From Methanobacterium subterraneum (GTDB taxonomy: Archaea > Methanobacteriota > Methanobacteria > Methanobacteriales > Methanobacteriaceae): a stretch of 64,000 bases of DNA. The notes beneath the pieces are model-generated. The model searched no databases. It was not told the origin of the DNA and worked only from the letters and a program-made list of their open reading frames with translations. The stretch lies in NCBI RefSeq assembly GCF_002813695.1, contig NZ_CP017768.1:186001-250000 (forward strand). Reading direction: 5' to 3'. The position numbers and the translations under genes are program-made. Positions 23,962 to 33,054 of this stretch are shown here, piece by piece. The first letter of the stretch is position 1, and the number at the start of each line of letters is the position of its first letter.

Positions 23962-24578
23962 TAATTTATCTCCCTTACAATAATATTACTCTCGTTCTGA
24001 CTGTTCTTGATAGAAATGTTCTTGTTCAACATACTCTCATCCACCTGAACCTGCACGTTAATGTACGTCTTCGCGTTAGATGCGTTAGTCGTGTTATTTT
24101 CTACCGTAGTTATCGATCCTGTTGCCGCTGTTGAATCAATCAATGAAAAAACCTGATAGTTCATAAGCACACCCCCTGCCACCAGTATCACCAGAAAGAA
24201 AAACAAAGCCTTCTCCCGGTTCGTGCCCGTTTTTATTCTGTTCTTCTCTTTCATACAGACAAATTTGGTTTTCTTGAGAGGATACAGGAGCCGGACACCA
24301 TGGGAAGTTAAAAGATCCAGAATTATATGTGAGAAGTACGCAGCTGCAATGATGATGAAGATCTGATTTACCAGGCACAATGCCATGAGGACCAGGAGGA
24401 TCCAGATGTTGTGAGTTTCCCGGTTGTGCTTTTCCATGAACATGTAATCCAGGAGATCCGGGATCACAGCCACTGCACCTGCTAAAAAAATATAGAATGC
24501 ACTCAGAGGAATATTCAAAATATACGTTATCAAGATGGTGAAAATTATTCCACCTGCAATATGTGTGTAACTCCTCAT
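23961..24578 (-). CDS. YdjM/DUF457-type membrane-bound metal-dependent hydrolase
   Basis: A 205-residue membrane protein of the YdjM (DUF457) family. The conserved metal-ligand pattern is there: TH in RSYTHIAGG, PDLLD, a THN motif in NRETHNIW, and SHIILDLLTSHGVRLLYPL. About four membrane helices cover residues 5-150, followed by an exterior tail with N-glycosylation sites. The family has been annotated as hydrolases, but the substrate is unknown. It begins 2 bases after the upstream membrane gene and has a GGGAGGGG ribosome binding site within it, so the two are one operon. Confidence 0.8.
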   Translation of the reverse strand: MRSYTHIAGGIIFTILITYILNIPLSAFYIFLAGAVAVIPDLLDYMFMEKHNRETHNIWILLVLMALCLVNQIFIIIAAAYFSHIILDLLTSHGVRLLYPLKKTKFVCMKEKNRIKTGTNREKALFFFLVILVAGGVLMNYQVFSLIDSTAATGSITTVENNTTNASNAKTYINVQVQVDESMLNKNISIKNSQNESNIIVREIN

Positions 24579-24580
24579 TT

Positions 24581-25174
<594 letters not shown>

Positions 25175-25190
25175 ATATTTTAATATTATT

Positions 25191-25223
<33 letters not shown>

Positions 25224-25379
25224 AAGAAGAGGGGGAGAGAGCAAGCTGTAACACAGAGATGTAGTACACATGTTCCCCACCTCCAACAAAATATAATCTG
25301 TTCTATAATCCGTTAATCAGCCCTTCCACAGCCAGAATATTTTTTTCTCTCCAGAATTGTAAAAAAGCCAGCCCGCAAA

Positions 25380-25560
25380 AATTCGACAGCCCTGGTGAGC
25401 GAATCAGCCCTGAAGGTTTGATCCTCTCCCCCGTTCCGTTAAAGGTTGGGGTCGGGGGCCAACAAGCCACAAAACATAACCCTCATCCTACCCCCTCTCC
25501 TTTGTTTTTTCGTTCCCGCGAACGGAGTGAGCGCCTGAAATTTCCTTAAAAAAGTAATCA
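25380..25560. other. GC-rich left part of the non-coding region, with small hairpins
   Basis: Abruptly GC-rich sequence after the AT-rich promoter of the membrane gene. Two short hairpins stand out: GTTGG...CCAAC around 25445-25463 and the palindrome CGTTC-CCGC-GAACG near 25511-25524. There is no credible gene. Confidence 0.5.
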
Positions 25561-25740
25561 CCACCAGCCACCTAAGAAGCGTAAGCCTACGAAACCCCGC
25601 CAGCCTCCTAAGAACCACCAACCTACGAAACCCCGCCAGTCTCCTAAGAACCACCAACCTACGAAACCCCGCCAGCCTCCTAAGAACCACCAACCTATAA
25701 ATCCCTGCCAGCCACCTAAGAAGCGTAAACCTCTGCAGCC
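25561..25740. repeat. Five tandem 36-bp direct repeats
   Basis: Five head-to-tail copies of a unit of the type CCCGCCAGCCTCCTAAGAAC followed by CACCAACCTACGAAAC. The three inner copies are nearly identical. The two outer ones share a variant (AAGAAGCGTAARCCT). There are no spacers, so this is not a CRISPR array. A diverged copy of the variant recurs at about 26498-26515 between two hairpin units. Frames read through it on the minus strand give artificial 12-residue Trp/Arg/Gly repeats. The array resembles iterons in layout, but no initiator site can be shown. Confidence 0.85.
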
Positions 25741-25745
25741 CCGCC

Positions 25746-25816
25746 AGTTGAACCGGTGAAAATAAACACCTGGAGCAGTCTGATTGTAACGCTTTGAGAT
25801 CAATATTGCTATTGTA
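25746..25816 (+). repeat. Left arm of an approximately 70-bp inverted repeat
   Basis: Starts AGTTGAACCGGTGAAAATAA and ends ATTGCTATTGTA. It is the inverse of 27171-27239 with only scattered mismatches; the stretch GGAGCAGTCTGATTG is perfect. It directly follows the 36-bp array and brackets the four hairpin units. Confidence 0.9.
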
Positions 25817-25848
25817 AAACAGGTGCTTCCGGTTAAAACCCAAACTCT

Positions 25849-26140
25849 GCCGGGCGGAGTCCTAATGCCAGCTTGTGTTTTGTGTAATAAATTTGGATAG
25901 CGTTCGTGGGTTAGCTTCGCATAACTAGGGCCCTGGCCACGGCCTCAAAAAACAAATTACATGGCCAGCAATTTCTCTACCCCATTGCCCTGGCCTGCGC
26001 GCAAAGGCCGTTAGGCCAGCGCGCCACCGCCGTACGCCCCAGGGTAGGAAATCGTCAAGGCCCATACTAATTTGTTTTTTGGCCCTGCCACCGCCAAACG
26101 TCCACTTATGCAGAATAGGCCCCTCGATAGGGTCCTCAAT
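25849..26140. repeat. Hairpin unit 1
   Basis: First of four tandem units. Stem segments visible by eye: 25941-25959 with 26068-26084 (GGCC plus AAAAAACAAATTA against its complement), and CAATTTCTCTACC against GGTAGGAAAT. The apical core has GGCC-GTTA-GGCC at 26006. It is preceded by the conserved lead GGATAGCGTTCGTGGG and followed by the small hairpin AGGCCCC-TCGAT-AGGGTCCT. Nearly the same as unit 4. Confidence 0.8.
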
Positions 26141-26214
26141 TTGCCATTCTCTGCAGGTTATCGGCGGTTGGTGGGGCCGGTGCGGGTGTTGATATCTATG
26201 TGGCTACCAGTGGT

Positions 26215-26475
26215 ACTTGCGGTATACTTAGTTATATCCCGTGTATGACGAAATGTCTGGTCTAGGCATCATGAAAAATCGTGCCCAAAGCGATGAAGTT
26301 TCTCTACCCAAAAACTGGCCTGACCACCGCGCCAAGGCCGCTAGGCCAGCGCGCTAAGGTCGTGCGCCACTAAATTTAAGGTAGGAAACTTCACACCCGC
26401 TGGGTCGATTTTTCAGATGCCAGCCATCCCCCATTTTGTTATACACGGATATAACGAAGTATTCTGCATGGTCAG
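26215..26475. repeat. Hairpin unit 2
   Basis: Keeps the apical core (GCGCCAAGGCCGCTAGGCCA, core at 26336), but its arms are almost wholly different in sequence and still complementary. 26231-26255 pairs with 26432-26455, GCATCATGAAAAATCG pairs with CGATTTTTCAGATGC, and GAAGTTTC at 26295-26302 pairs with GAAACTTC at 26385-26392. It lacks the GGATAGCG lead of the other units. Confidence 0.8.
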
Positions 26476-26509
26476 CAGCCGATAGTGCTGTTTAAACTAA
26501 GAAACGTAA

Positions 26510-26790
26510 GCCTGCGTGCAAATAAATGGATAGCGCTCGTGGGTAAGCTTCGCCAGGCAAGGGGGTAAGCAAGCCATGGCCACCAAAAAATAAATTCAAC
26601 CGGCACCAATTTTTTCTACCCCACTACCCCGGCATTCGCGCCAAGGCCGCTAGGCCAGCGCCTCCGGTAAGGTGGCAAAGGGTAGAAAAATTGCAATCCC
26701 CAAGAATTATTTTTTGCAAACGCCATAAGGCCAAATCCTCCCCCATCCTGGCAGAATAGGCCCCTCGATAGGCTCCTCCATATAGCCCTA
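26510..26790. repeat. Hairpin unit 3
   Basis: Has the GGATAGCG lead and the closing TCGAT hairpin, with core at 26645. The arms differ from units 1 and 4 but match each other: CGCCAGG...GGGGG against CCCCC...CCTGGC, AAAAAATAAATTC (26585-26597) against GAATTATTTTTT (26704-26715), and CAATTTTTTCTACCC (26607-26621) against GGGTAGAAAAATTG (26680-26693). Confidence 0.8.
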
Positions 26791-26824
26791 CTCGCTGGGA
26801 ATGAAACAATAACAATACAAAAAG

Positions 26825-27117
26825 CGGCCGGGCGAAGTCCTCATGCCAGCTCGTGTTTTGTAAAATAAATCCGGATAGCGTTCGTGGGTAAGCTTCGCAT
26901 AACTAGGGCCCTGGCCACGGCCTCAAAAAACAAATTACAAGGCCCTCAATTTCTCTACCCCATTGACCTGGCCAGCGCGCCAAGGCCGTTAGGCCAGCGC
27001 GCCACCGCCGTCCGCCCCAGGGTAGGAAATTGTTAAGGCCCATACTAATTTGTTTTTTGGCCCGCCACTGCCAAACGTCCATTTATGCAGAATGGGTCCC
27101 TCGATAGGGTCCTCAAT
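26825..27117. repeat. Hairpin unit 4
   Basis: Closely matches unit 1 along its whole length, with core at 26984. Stem: 26925-26937 with 27046-27058 (13 bp perfect), and CAATTTC (26947-26953) with GAAATTG (27025-27031). Unit 1 has CAATTTC against GAAATCG at the same place, so this copy is better paired. Confidence 0.8.
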
Positions 27118-27170
27118 CTATCTAATAGCACCCAAGAAGAAACACCACGACCAACACCGCCAGAACGACG

Positions 27171-27239
27171 TACAATAGCAATATCGATCACAAAGATTCA
27201 ATCAGACTGCTCCAAGTGTTTTATTTTACCGGTTCAACT
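27171..27239 (-). repeat. Right arm of the approximately 70-bp inverted repeat
   Basis: Reverse complement of 25746-25816 with a few mismatches and two single-base shifts. With the left arm it encloses about 1.35 kb holding all four hairpin units. No target-site duplication is evident outside the arms. Confidence 0.9.
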
Positions 27240-27490
27240 ACGCACCGATTCTGATATTACACTAATAATGACCATAACACAAGCAGACTTAACAGCCAGG
27301 GCATTAAAACGCAGCAGTAATAAATCTTAAAGTATTAAATCTCTACAACATTTATGCCAACTTGTTGGTGAGCTGCATCTGGAAGGTGTGAATAATTGAA
27401 ATCTTCGCTGCCCAGGAAAGGATATGCAAGTCTTTAAAAATAATTAAAAGCTCTATAAAAGCCTTAATAACTTGATATTTAGGGTTTTAA
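27240..27490. other. Spacer after the hairpin array
   Basis: Returns to AT-rich sequence within about 100 bases. No gene or clear structure is seen. A frame beginning at 27085 runs through the inverted repeat and is judged an accident of the repeat. Confidence 0.5.
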
Positions 27491-30184
27491 TTATTCAAGG
27501 AAAAATCGATTTCCATCATCCTTAAATGCTTTTGTTAATTCTTCAAAATTTTTGGGCCGATACTTAGCAAATGAAGTCTCATGTACATAAAGGTAATTGT
27601 AAATAATTTCTGCTTGTTGGGAATTTACGTCGTCACACCATTGTTTTAGTCTTTTTAACTTCAAAGGGACATTAACATCTTCTAATCCCTTAGTTTCAAT
27701 TATATATATCTCCTTTTCAGATTTTTTGACTATAAAATCAGGAAAATAATTTGATATTTCTCCCTTAAAATTTTGATATTCGATTTTGAAACCAATAGCA
27801 AAATAATTCTTTACATAAGAAACTATGTCATCACAATTGTCTAAAAACTCAGAGAAATCGAGTTCTAAACTACTGTCGCCAATTATTTTATTGAAAACGC
27901 TTTTATAGGGTTTTAGAAAGCCTTGTTGTTTGGTAATAAAGGGTTTGGTATCTTTAACGGATATATTGTCTAATATCATAGCCCTAGGAATATTTTGAAC
28001 TGTTATGAGGTTAATTTCCTGTTTAAATGTTTCAATAATTGCTTTTGAAATTTCCAACTCTGCAACATTTCTTAATACATTAGGATCCTCAAGATTGACT
28101 TTTTGAATAAATAAATAATTAATAATGAAATCTTTAACCTTTTCATAAATTACATGATATCCTGAGTTCAATTTAAGATCTTCAATAATATTCTGCGCAA
28201 ACCAACCAACCATTGATCTATAATCAACATCTTCATCATTCATTTTTAGGATGTGGTCAATTTTATTAGATACAATATCTCTAAAAACGATCTGTTTAAG
28301 TTGTTCCGAGTTGAATTTTTTTAGTTTTAATTTTGTAATGTTAAATCTGGATACATCTAATGAGTTCAACTGGTCGTATCTCCGATACATTCTAGTAGAC
28401 AATATTGGAATTTCAATGTTAAGATTATTAATATCTTTTTTAGGATTTTCATAATCAACTTCAATTATCAATGGTTTATAAGATTTTTTTTCACCCATAG
28501 GCCCCACACCAATTTCCACTCCCTCAATTTTGATATTTTCAATAAAGTTAATGAATGCATCAGTACCAATAATACTCACCTTTTCTTCTTGGTTTCCTAA
28601 ATACATTCTTCTTAAGCCTCTACCTAAAGTTTGTTCGGGTAAAATTTTAGCTTTCGAACTAAATGATCTCAATCCAACAATAGTAGTAACGTTTTTGACA
28701 TCCCATCCTTCTTTTAAAACTAAGACTGAAACAATGGCTTTGTATTTGTTATCTAAACTATCTATTTCATTAGCTGCCTTTCTCAAATACTCTAATTCAT
28801 TTAATTTCTTTTTATTCCGCATACTTTGTTTTTCATTTAATTCACCATGGGTATTTGTATGAATTACTAGAACTGAATCTTTAAATTCAGGATATGTTTT
28901 CTCTAAATATTTTCCGATTTCATCACATTTTTTTGTGTCCTCAACCATGAAAAAAATAACTGCCTTTTTATTTACCTTTAAATGCTCATTGTATGCTTTT
29001 TTCCATTCAAGATAGCCTAAATGAATATGATCGCTATAAATTTCTTCAATTTTAACCGATTTTCTTTCTTTAAGCTTTTTTCTACTTTCTTTATCGGGTA
29101 ATATTGGACGTTTTACAATATTTTGATGTATAGCTTCGACTAATGGATAATCAACTACTGTTTGTGGAAATATAACTCCGTTAGTCTTTTTAGGTGTTGC
29201 TGTAAAATCAATTTGCAAAGATAATTTTTTACCTTTTTGTAAGAGGCTGTTATGAATATCTTCAATCGATTTGAACCATGCTAATTTTTTTTCATGAATG
29301 TGGTGAGCTTCATCATTCAAAACTAATAATTCATCTACATTTCGGACAATGCTGCTTAAATCTACTCTAGAATGGTTTGTAGATGTTACGGCTTTTTCAC
29401 CTAAAAAATAGGCCATTCTATTATTGTCTTCAAAACTAGGATCTTGATGATGACTATCATAAACTCTATGGATATTGGTCAAAAATATGTTTCCAGTTTT
29501 TCGAATGAAATTAACGTTATCTTGTATATGTAATGTTAATTGAAAATCATCTTGCCAATTACGTCCTTCAAATCCATTTTGAGGTAGAATCGGATCTTTA
29601 AAAAATATTTGGAGACCATCAAAATCTGATCTTATTCTATCTAAGACTATTATATTGGGCGTGATAACTAAAAAATTCCGTGATAATGCGGAATTAGGTT
29701 CGTATAATTTGTGAAAATAGGACCAGGCGAGTATTAAGCTTAAAACTTTAGTTTTTCCACTTCCTGTTGCCATTTTTATTACAAAACGAGCCCAAGTTTC
29801 ATCAAACATTTTTTCTCTAACTATACCACTGTTATCATATCTCAAAAGATCATGTTTGTCTTTGACGCCCCGGATTTCATGAAGATAAATTATGGTTTCT
29901 ACAGCTTCTCTTTGAGCAAAGTAATATCTAAACTCAAAAAGGGACCGATCCTCTGTTGGAATCATATGGACTGTGTCAAACCAGTAGTTTAGAAGCGCCT
30001 TACTGGTTTCAGAAGATCCTTTATAATTATTTTCTCGCCATTCTTTAACTTCCATTCTTATTTTATGAACTAATGGCGGGATCAGCTTGTAATTCTCTGA
30101 CAATGTTTGTTGATCAGGAATCCATCTTTGGTCAGGATCTAAAATATCATAAGGAGAATTAGGGAAATTTTTAGGGAGAGGCAT
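27491..30184 (-). CDS. res: Type III restriction endonuclease subunit Res
   Basis: An 897-residue helicase-nuclease, close to the usual length of type III Res. A superfamily 2 helicase core covers about residues 80-560: Walker A MATGSGKT at 138-145, DEAH box in LNDEAHHIHE, motif III DFTATPK, and motif VI LGRGLRR. The C-terminal PD-(D/E)XK nuclease domain has FPDFIVKK (catalytic Asp) and YIIETKG (Glu-x-Lys). With Mod it cuts DNA that carries two unmethylated, head-to-head sites, using ATP-driven sliding. Its ATG follows the mod stop codon directly, so translation is coupled. All key motifs are intact, so the system is probably active. Confidence 0.94.
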   Translation of the reverse strand: MPLPKNFPNSPYDILDPDQRWIPDQQTLSENYKLIPPLVHKIRMEVKEWRENNYKGSSETSKALLNYWFDTVHMIPTEDRSLFEFRYYFAQREAVETIIYLHEIRGVKDKHDLLRYDNSGIVREKMFDETWARFVIKMATGSGKTKVLSLILAWSYFHKLYEPNSALSRNFLVITPNIIVLDRIRSDFDGLQIFFKDPILPQNGFEGRNWQDDFQLTLHIQDNVNFIRKTGNIFLTNIHRVYDSHHQDPSFEDNNRMAYFLGEKAVTSTNHSRVDLSSIVRNVDELLVLNDEAHHIHEKKLAWFKSIEDIHNSLLQKGKKLSLQIDFTATPKKTNGVIFPQTVVDYPLVEAIHQNIVKRPILPDKESRKKLKERKSVKIEEIYSDHIHLGYLEWKKAYNEHLKVNKKAVIFFMVEDTKKCDEIGKYLEKTYPEFKDSVLVIHTNTHGELNEKQSMRNKKKLNELEYLRKAANEIDSLDNKYKAIVSVLVLKEGWDVKNVTTIVGLRSFSSKAKILPEQTLGRGLRRMYLGNQEEKVSIIGTDAFINFIENIKIEGVEIGVGPMGEKKSYKPLIIEVDYENPKKDINNLNIEIPILSTRMYRRYDQLNSLDVSRFNITKLKLKKFNSEQLKQIVFRDIVSNKIDHILKMNDEDVDYRSMVGWFAQNIIEDLKLNSGYHVIYEKVKDFIINYLFIQKVNLEDPNVLRNVAELEISKAIIETFKQEINLITVQNIPRAMILDNISVKDTKPFITKQQGFLKPYKSVFNKIIGDSSLELDFSEFLDNCDDIVSYVKNYFAIGFKIEYQNFKGEISNYFPDFIVKKSEKEIYIIETKGLEDVNVPLKLKRLKQWCDDVNSQQAEIIYNYLYVHETSFAKYRPKNFEELTKAFKDDGNRFFLE

Positions 30185-32470
30185 TTATTTCCCTCCAAAC
30201 TTAACTTCAATAACTTTCATAGTGTCATTGCCAAAAATGTCCACAACTTTTACAGCTATTTTTGTTTTTCCGCGTTTGATCGGATGGTAAGCACTGATTA
30301 AATCTAGTTTCCTATTTCTCTTTGTTCTAAAACTTTGCCATTCATTCTCAAAGATAAAGTTACCAGTATTTCTTTGGATTATTTCTCCTTCTTCATTTTT
30401 TTCGCGAACATATTCTTTTTTACTTTCATAATCATAATCTACAGACCAGTAATCAATCCAATCTGTCCAAGATTTCGTGATTGGGGTTTGCTTTAAATGT
30501 CCATCCCGATCTACTGATACTTTTATTATTTGACCATTTTGAACTTTTATTTTGCTCTGATTCTTTTTTAAAGTTTTTTCAATATTTTCATCTTGATTGT
30601 AATAAACAGAAAAATCTGTGAGTTCGATTGCCACAGAACTGTCTTTGAAACGAGGCACAGCTTCAACATATGCCACATCATAGAATTTTACCTGGTTTTG
30701 TTCTACTGCTCTTTTATCAAAGACGTCACGTGGGATGCATTTAAGTGCTAAATCGATCCCTTTATTTTTTGCTGTCTCCTGAATATCTGGGAATAAACCC
30801 ATTTCAAACTCAAAACCTAAAATATCTACCTTAGTAATTCCCTTTTCTAAACATTCTTTAATGATCTCTTCAACAAATAACCTAGAAACGGGTAAGTCGA
30901 TTGGCCCAATAGATACGAATCTAGAAACTTTCTTACCTTTGAAAGTTTTAAATCCTTGTGTTTGTTCTGCATTATAAGCACTCAAAATCATCCCGGTAAA
31001 TTCATCCTCTTTTTTCGCAAGGATTCTTTCTTTTTGTTTATCGTCATCAGTATTGATAGTACTCATATAATGTTGGCGTTCATACTTGCCTAAATTAAGG
31101 ATTTCAAAGGCCCTATAATCTTTCCCTGACTTTTTAAGTAGCCGCTGAGTATCAATCATCCTTTTTCTGGAAGTATGAATAGCGAATTTACCTAGATCTG
31201 AACCGATCCATTTTCTACCTAATTTTTCAGCTACTGCTAATGTAGTTCCGGAACCACAGAAAAAATCAGCAATCACATCTCCCTTTTTTGAAGATGCTTT
31301 AATTATCCTTTCAAGTAGTTTTTCTGGTTTTTGAGTAGGATAACCTACTAATTCCTTTCCAGTTTTACTTGGTAAAATGTCATGCCAAATAGATTGCACT
31401 CTACGACCTTTATCTATGTATTCATCCATATATTGCTTCAAGTAGGGAGTACCCGTTTTGGAATAATAGATTAAATTATTTTTTTCTAATTCATCAATCT
31501 TTTTTTGGTTATAAGACCAATGGCGTCCTTTAGGTGGGTATATCTCTTTGCCATTAAACATTCTTGGAGGGCCATCTCCTGGAGCGGTAATAGGACCTGC
31601 AAAAAATTTTCTCCCAGTACTCTCTTCTACTTGATTAAATCGTGTTTTCAAATGATCATCAGATAGTGGGACATATATCGGTTCAAAAAAGTAATTATCG
31701 GTTTTACTATAGAAAAAGATACTATCATGAACGACTCCAAATCTTCCTGCATCATTATGTGCTCCCGTACGTTGCCAAATAATCTCATTACGAAATAGGT
31801 TTTTACCAAATATTTCATCTAGTACCAGCCTAATATAATTATTAACTCTCCAATCACAATGAACGTAAATATTACCATCTTCGGCTAGTAAGTCTTTCAT
31901 TAGAGAAAGACGTTCATATATCATTGCAATAAAACTATCAGCGCCCTTACCCCACGTATCACGATAAGCTAACTCTTCAAGAACTCCTGCTTCTTTAGTA
32001 AAAGAATCATCACCAACGTCAATTTTCATTGAAAAATCTGCACCTACATCAAAGGGGGGATCAATATAAATCAGTTTTATGCCACCCACAGATTCTATTT
32101 CATCTCTTAATGGTCCATTTTTTAGGCTACTTAAAATTAGCTTATTATCTCCCCAAATAAGCTTGTTATTCCATCCTTTTAGCTGTCGCCCACGTTTGTC
32201 AATGGCAAAAGAAAAAATGTCAGATTGTTTGTCTGTTATCACACCGGATTTCCGAGGTTCATCTACTTGTTCAATTGTTTGAAATGGTAAAACAACATTT
32301 GAAACTTCATTAGTCTTTCCATTCCATACTAATTCAATTTCTCGTTTCTCTTCAAAAATTAAAAATCTATATTTTTCTGGGATTGGCTGCCCTTTTTCTA
32401 ATAATTCTGTTATTTCTCTAATTTCATTATCAGACAGGTTTATTGTAACACCCCTAATTGAATATAACAC
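30185..32470 (-). CDS. mod: Type III DNA methyltransferase subunit Mod
   Basis: A 761-residue adenine/cytosine-N methyltransferase of the beta class, in which the catalytic motif precedes the SAM motif. DPPF lies at 137-140 (LIYIDPPFDVG) and the SAM-binding FCGSGTT near residue 410 (ADFFCGSGTTLAVAEKLGRK). The middle and C-terminal regions carry target recognition and Res contact. The start is a GTG without a ribosome binding site; a TATA-like TTAATATATAATA centred about 25 bases upstream fits a leaderless transcript. It is the first gene of the mod-res operon. The recognition sequence cannot be read from the protein. Confidence 0.94.
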   Translation of the reverse strand: MLYSIRGVTINLSDNEIREITELLEKGQPIPEKYRFLIFEEKREIELVWNGKTNEVSNVVLPFQTIEQVDEPRKSGVITDKQSDIFSFAIDKRGRQLKGWNNKLIWGDNKLILSSLKNGPLRDEIESVGGIKLIYIDPPFDVGADFSMKIDVGDDSFTKEAGVLEELAYRDTWGKGADSFIAMIYERLSLMKDLLAEDGNIYVHCDWRVNNYIRLVLDEIFGKNLFRNEIIWQRTGAHNDAGRFGVVHDSIFFYSKTDNYFFEPIYVPLSDDHLKTRFNQVEESTGRKFFAGPITAPGDGPPRMFNGKEIYPPKGRHWSYNQKKIDELEKNNLIYYSKTGTPYLKQYMDEYIDKGRRVQSIWHDILPSKTGKELVGYPTQKPEKLLERIIKASSKKGDVIADFFCGSGTTLAVAEKLGRKWIGSDLGKFAIHTSRKRMIDTQRLLKKSGKDYRAFEILNLGKYERQHYMSTINTDDDKQKERILAKKEDEFTGMILSAYNAEQTQGFKTFKGKKVSRFVSIGPIDLPVSRLFVEEIIKECLEKGITKVDILGFEFEMGLFPDIQETAKNKGIDLALKCIPRDVFDKRAVEQNQVKFYDVAYVEAVPRFKDSSVAIELTDFSVYYNQDENIEKTLKKNQSKIKVQNGQIIKVSVDRDGHLKQTPITKSWTDWIDYWSVDYDYESKKEYVREKNEEGEIIQRNTGNFIFENEWQSFRTKRNRKLDLISAYHPIKRGKTKIAVKVVDIFGNDTMKVIEVKFGGK

Positions 32471-32488
32471 TATAATTAATATAAAAGT

Positions 32489-32500
32489 ATTATATATTAA
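32489..32500 (-). promoter_or_regulatory. TATA-like box of the mod-res operon
   Basis: A TATTATATATTA-type box is centred about 25 bases upstream of the mod GTG start. That spacing puts the transcript start at or near the start codon. Confidence 0.45.
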
Positions 32501-33022
32501 TTAATAGTCTAATCTAAATACTTTAGATAATTAATTGTTAATTAGTCTACTTAATTTAATTTCAAGTCCAATTTTTATTCTAAGGCACATTCCAAAATTT
32601 ACGTAATTCAGTAAATTATAATAAACATATTGATATCTTTCAATCATCTTCTATTTTTAAGTTCTTTTGAAACATTTTTGTAGGTTAATTAATTCATCTA
32701 TTAATTTTGTGCTTCAATATAATCGTATCTATGTCTTTCTAATTCTTTAATCCGCTCAATTGCTATCTGACAGCTTCATAATAGTGAGGTATGATGAAGT
32801 AATGATTTGATAGTACTACTGGAAAATAGTTTTTAATGACTTATTTTTCCAGTTCAGGCCATATTATTGGTTTTTTAATTTTATTTAAAATCAGTTCTAA
32901 TTGAACACATATTCAAAGATTTTAATTTTCATTAATTTATGTCCAATACCATAAACAATTGTTTAATTATTGAAAAGAAAATGATTCGATTCCTCCGAAG
33001 AATTAAATTTTGAAATGTCAAG
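32501..33022. other. Spacer between mod and the nuclease module
   Basis: About 500 AT-rich bases with no credible gene. One hairpin is clear: CTGGAAAATA (32819-32828) with TATTTTTCCAG (32842-32852). It could be a regulatory site or a terminator. Confidence 0.5.
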
Positions 33023-33033
33023 TTTTATTATAA
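33023..33033 (+). promoter_or_regulatory. TATA-like box of the nuclease module
   Basis: TTTTATTATAA centred about 27 bases before the ATG at 33055, which has no ribosome binding site. This fits a leaderless transcript. Confidence 0.45.
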
Positions 33034-33054
33034 TGATGATTAATACAATTAATT

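Noticed and set aside
25561..25740. CRISPR array
   Set aside because: The 36-bp repeat length fits, but copies are head to tail with no spacers, and there are no cas genes in the window.
25439..25843. Minus-strand frames encoding 12-residue Trp/Arg/Gly repeats
   Set aside because: They are translations of the 36-bp repeats, lack a ribosome binding site and lie in the structured non-coding region; two frames are open at once only because the period is a multiple of three.
26624..26815. 63-residue frame within hairpin unit 3
   Set aside because: Runs through the paired arms of the hairpin and has no ribosome binding site or family resemblance.
27085..27330. 81-residue frame across the right inverted repeat
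   Set aside because: Its similarity to a frame on the left is caused by the inverted repeat; it starts inside hairpin unit 4 and has no ribosome binding site.
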